Shown: one piece after another, positions 15,721 to 18,265 of the stretch
Numbering within the stretch: the first letter of the stretch is position 1
Layout: each line of letters begins with the position of its first letter
From: a bacterium
GTDB lineage: Bacteria > CAIJMQ01 > JAADFP01
Length of the DNA: 18,265 nucleotides
NCBI GenBank assembly: GCA_027021085.1
Contig: JALUVB010000019.1
Coordinates: 1-18,265 of the forward strand
Reading direction: 5' to 3'
The notes under the pieces: generated by a model
Databases searched by the model: none
What the model was told of the DNA's origin: nothing
What the model saw: only the letters and a program-made list of their open reading frames with translations
Position numbers and translations under genes: made by a program

Positions 15721-17007
15721 TCACAATCCCAGTTTTTTTAAAGCGGAGAGAGGAAGGGTAACGCTGGTCATATAAACAGGATTCTGGGGATAATTCCCCT
15801 CAGGATGGAAACACTCCCAGGGAGAACCGTAGCCTTCACCTTTCCGGTAATCCCCTTCTATCAATTCGTCTATGTATTCGTTAACTATCCGGGCAAATGA
15901 TTCTCCATCCACCCGGGCCAGGGCATAAAATACCCAGCCAGAGGCCGTTCCCCAGTAGGCTCCATTCTGGTAAGTGTTTATTTTCGCCAGGGCTTTTTCC
16001 CAGGCAGAAGTTTCGCTAAAGTTTTCCGTGCTGAGAATATGCCGTATATTACCCCGGCAGGAAAGAGTTCCCGCCCGATAGGCATCACGAATAGCATAAA
16101 GGGCTTTTTCTTTAATCTCTCCTTCCAGAACACCTATGTACATGGCATAGGCGGTTCCCCATACATCATGCTGTTTACATATCCCGGTGGTGGCATTTAA
16201 CCAGCCTGAGGAGGTAGCAAATATTTTAGGAATGTTTTGCTTGATTTTTTCTGCTTCCTTGCGGTAGATCCCGGGTTCCTGTAGCTCTTCACAAATAAGA
16301 GCCAGCTCAAGAGCCGCTTTAAATCTCAACAGCGAGGCGAAGAGAAGATGCCCGGTCTGATACACTGTATCAAAGAAGCCAAAATTTATTCCTCTATCTT
16401 TCTCGCTGGTTACCACTATTCCCGTATTCTCTTCGCAGGGAGGAACGGAAAAAGCTCTCTCGAACCGTTCCAGGAGAGTAAAACCGTTTATTTCCCGGTA
16501 AAAGATAGTCAGGTCACCGGTCATCTTGAGGTAATGGGAAGCCATCTCAATAAAATAGTAATTATCGTCAAAGGGCGGCTGGAAACCCCACTCCTCCCCA
16601 CCCTGATCAGGTCCGGAGGACCAGGTTCCGGGGAAGAAGACAGGTTCTCCGTTAAGAAGGATATGGTCCGGGACAGCAAAGGGAGGAATTACTGCCCCGG
16701 TCTCTAAATAGCGAGGCTTTTCTCCATTCTGGCATTTTGCCGTTAAAATGAGCATTCCCTTCAGTTCATCAAGGGTTATAAATCCGCTCTCTAAGGACAT
16801 GGCAAAGTCCCTTATCCAGAAAGCAGGATAACAATTCCTTCCACCCGGACGGATTAAGGTTACTCCGGTAGTATTTTTTCTCGCCGGGGAGTGAGTGATG
16901 AAAGGTAATTTCTCATCAGGCAGTATGCGCGCTTCCTGCACCACATCTCTGGTCAGATTTTTTAGAAAGGTCAGCTTATCCCGGCTAATATTCATTGAAT
17001 ACCCCAT
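15721..17007 (-). CDS. Six-hairpin (alpha/alpha toroid) glycosidase-like protein
   Basis: A 428-residue protein with the look of the six-hairpin glycosidase superfamily. It has R-N-C-Y-P-A-F-W-I-R-D-F-A-M-S (58-71, with the W-I-R-D core at 64-67), an F-D-D-N-Y-Y-F-I-E-M segment in the first half and G-S-P-W-E-C-F-H-P-E-G-N near the C-terminus. These patterns occur in amylo-alpha-1,6-glucosidase-, GH63- and GH78-like toroids. I cannot place it in one GH family, and the catalytic acids are only presumed to be among D67, the D-D pair and the late W-E. The ATG follows GGAGGTGA, supporting this start over a second ATG four codons later. There is no signal peptide. It is flanked by the sulfatase remnant and the intact sulfatase, so it probably acts on the same oligosaccharide. 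Confidence 0.75.
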   Translation of the reverse strand: MGYSMNISRDKLTFLKNLTRDVVQEARILPDEKLPFITHSPARKNTTGVTLIRPGGRNCYPAFWIRDFAMSLESGFITLDELKGMLILTAKCQNGEKPRYLETGAVIPPFAVPDHILLNGEPVFFPGTWSSGPDQGGEEWGFQPPFDDNYYFIEMASHYLKMTGDLTIFYREINGFTLLERFERAFSVPPCEENTGIVVTSEKDRGINFGFFDTVYQTGHLLFASLLRFKAALELALICEELQEPGIYRKEAEKIKQNIPKIFATSSGWLNATTGICKQHDVWGTAYAMYIGVLEGEIKEKALYAIRDAYRAGTLSCRGNIRHILSTENFSETSAWEKALAKINTYQNGAYWGTASGWVFYALARVDGESFARIVNEYIDELIEGDYRKGEGYGSPWECFHPEGNYPQNPVYMTSVTLPLSALKKLGL

Positions 17008-17036
17008 GATATAGCCCTCACCTCCATAAATGCCAT

Positions 17037-17573
17037 CTATAAATAATTTTTATTGCCCTCTTCTATCATTTTCTTGATTAGCTTCAGGGATATCTTGCCA
17101 TCGGCCTCGTAAGGGTAGTTCTTTTCCCGGGTAATCGGGTCTCCTCCTGCTGGTGAAGGACAGATAGTGTTTGGTCGGGTGGTGGTAAGCAACCGGTTTA
17201 AAAGTTCTTTTCTCAACTCATTGATAAGAGGTTGATATTCTCTTTCAAAAAACAGGTTTCTCATCTCCCAGGGATCTTCTTCCAGATTGTAAAGTTCGCC
17301 AAATTCCTTTCCGAACATCTCCGGCGGATAGTGAACCATCCTCCATTTTCCTTTTCTTATGCTTTTGCTGAAAGGGCATTCGGTTACGCCGATCGTATGT
17401 ACAGCTTTTTTCTCTCCATAAAGCAACGGGGTTAAATCTTTACCGTCACAGGTGGCCAGAGGAGGCAATCCGGCCAGGGAAATGAGAGTAGGGGCTAAAT
17501 CTACTGCTTCAACAATTTGTTCAGAAACATACCCTCTCTTAAATTTTCCCGGCCATCTCCTTTTCCCTCCTGA
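17037..17573 (-). pseudogene. Sulfatase remnant lacking the N-terminal two thirds
   Basis: The open frame encodes 178 residues that match only the C-terminal part of a sulfatase. It has V-S-E-Q-I-V-E-A-V-D-L-A-P-T-L, then C-D-G-K-D-L-T-P-L-L-Y-G, G-K-W-R-M-V-H-Y and G-E-L-Y-N-L-E-E-D-P-W-E-M-R-N-L. The activation motif and both catalytic metal motifs are absent, so roughly 300 residues are missing compared with the intact sulfatase downstream. An ATG at 17554-17556, nine bases after AGGAGG, lies at the 5' end but reads M-A-G-K-I and stops; the sulfatase body is in another frame and is closed upstream by TAA (17574-17576). This is what an internal deletion joining the first codons to the last third would leave. 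It cannot be an active sulfatase. Confidence 0.85.
17566..17571 (-). promoter_or_regulatory. Retained ribosome site of the deleted sulfatase
   Basis: AGGAGG on the minus strand, nine bases before the ATG at 17554-17556, which now opens only a 5-codon frame. It shows that the original start region survives in front of the deletion. Confidence 0.55.
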
Positions 17574-17614
17574 TTAGCTATTTTACTCCTCTGGGTTAAT
17601 TTAATGAGGCTTAA

Positions 17615-18265
17615 CTAAGGCAATATTCCCGGGAAGCCTTCTTTCCGCAGGCGCTTTCCTACTTGGCGGAGAACAATTTCATCTTCCGGGTCAAGAGAAC
17701 CATCCGGCAAAGGACCTGTATTGAGTAGAAGGTTGCAGCCTGCCTGGCAAGCTTTACATAGAGTCTCCCAGACCTCCTCAACGGTTTTATGCTTTCCCGC
17801 ACCATCCTTGTAATAACCCCAGGAGCCCGGACACATGGTGGTGCAAATCTCGACCGGTTTACCACTGTTTCCCACCGGTTTATGCTCCGGGGCAAGAAAA
17901 TCTTCCGTGCCGAGCAGTCCTTGCTTGTAGGATACCAGAACCTGGGGTTGAAGACTATGAATCAGGTCGTAGAGTTCTTGGCATTTAAATTTTGTAAAAT
18001 CGCCCGACAAAGGAACCGCAATCCCATCAAGCCAGATACCGGCAATGGGACCGTAATTGGTCAATAGTTCTGTAATCTGGGCACTCATGAAATCCAGGTA
18101 AACCTGGAGATTGTGAGCATCTCCCGTAGCATAGGATGGCTCTGGCGGGTCGTACTCGGGTCGGGCACTACCGCCCCACTCATCGTTATTCGGCGCATGC
18201 GGATGTCTCCAGTCCCGGCCATGCGAGTAGTAAAGAAAAAGCCCCAATCCCCGTTTCTCACATGC
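17615..18265 (-). CDS. GH29-type alpha-L-fucosidase, 5' part outside the window
   Basis: The 216 residues in view are the second half of a GH29 fold, open to the window edge (A-C-E-K-R-G-L-G-L-F-L-Y-Y-S). The nucleophile segment N-Y-G-P-I-A-G-I-W-L-D-G has D80 of the visible part, matching the Asp nucleophile of alpha-L-fucosidases. V-E-I-C-T-T-M with S-W-G-Y after it (E139) is the usual region around the second acidic residue, and C-N-L-L-L-N-T-G-P-L-P-D-G is the conserved end of the barrel. The protein stops soon after that, so it lacks the C-terminal beta domain many GH29 enzymes carry. It is the first gene of the visible block, 58 bp before the start of the deleted sulfatase. Release of terminal fucose from the glycan is inferred. 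Confidence 0.92.
   Translation of the reverse strand, partial: ACEKRGLGLFLYYSHGRDWRHPHAPNNDEWGGSARPEYDPPEPSYATGDAHNLQVYLDFMSAQITELLTNYGPIAGIWLDGIAVPLSGDFTKFKCQELYDLIHSLQPQVLVSYKQGLLGTEDFLAPEHKPVGNSGKPVEICTTMCPGSWGYYKDGAGKHKTVEEVWETLCKACQAGCNLLLNTGPLPDGSLDPEDEIVLRQVGKRLRKEGFPGILP

Noticed and set aside
1-18265. tRNA, rRNA, insertion sequence, phage or attachment site
   Set aside because: None recognised by eye: no transposase or integrase motifs, no terminal repeats and no cloverleaf-like segment in the short intergenic gaps.

Overview
The window holds one strand-uniform block of carbohydrate-catabolism genes: every gene I can support is on the minus strand, so transcription runs from high to low coordinates. 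Strong AGGAGG-type ribosome sites, the standard code, moderate GC and no SusC/SusD pair point to a bacterium outside Bacteroidota. The mix of sulfatases, DUF3604, a UROD-type methyltransferase relative, an FAD_oxidored-type flavoprotein, Gfo/Idh/MocA and several glycosidases resembles gene sets of Lentisphaerota, Omnitrophota, Armatimonadota and similar uncultured lineages. The phylum cannot be fixed from this sequence alone.

Layout in transcription order. Block A (18265 to 14285): the 3' part of a GH29-type alpha-L-fucosidase, a 5'-deleted sulfatase remnant, a six-hairpin (alpha/alpha toroid) glycosidase and an intact sulfatase with the canonical C-T-P-A-R motif. A 213-bp intergenic stretch follows, holding a degenerate heptamer array and a nested hairpin. 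Block B (14071 to 1897): a 1322-residue GH2 glycosidase with an unusual C-terminal extension, a 5'-deleted Gfo/Idh/MocA oxidoreductase, an FAD-dependent oxidoreductase, a UROD/MtaA-like protein, a broken DUF3604 protein (start lost plus a 1-nt frameshift), a sulfatase-superfamily protein with Thr in place of the formylglycine Cys, and a GH38 alpha-mannosidase. Block C (1723 to the left edge): after a well-formed promoter with an overlapping palindrome comes a divergent NagB-like deaminase/isomerase and a PIG-L/LmbE deacetylase that runs off the window.

Inferred role: intracellular breakdown of a complex, partly sulfated oligosaccharide containing fucose, galactose- or glucuronate-type beta-linked sugar, mannose and N-acetylhexosamine. 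No complete protein has a visible signal peptide and no transporter or regulator is in view. Block C looks like an amino-sugar module in which a PIG-L deacetylase replaces NagA and hands over to a NagB relative.

The most striking feature is decay. Three genes (sulfatase, Gfo/Idh/MocA, DUF3604) have lost their 5' parts while their neighbours are intact. In two of them a good ribosome site and ATG are still present just upstream, out of frame with the remaining body. Either the locus is degrading by deletion or the assembly has collapsed segments. Other points of interest are the Thr-type sulfatase homologue, the altered catalytic triad of the NagB-like protein, the GH2 architecture and the promoter/operator at 1757-1828.
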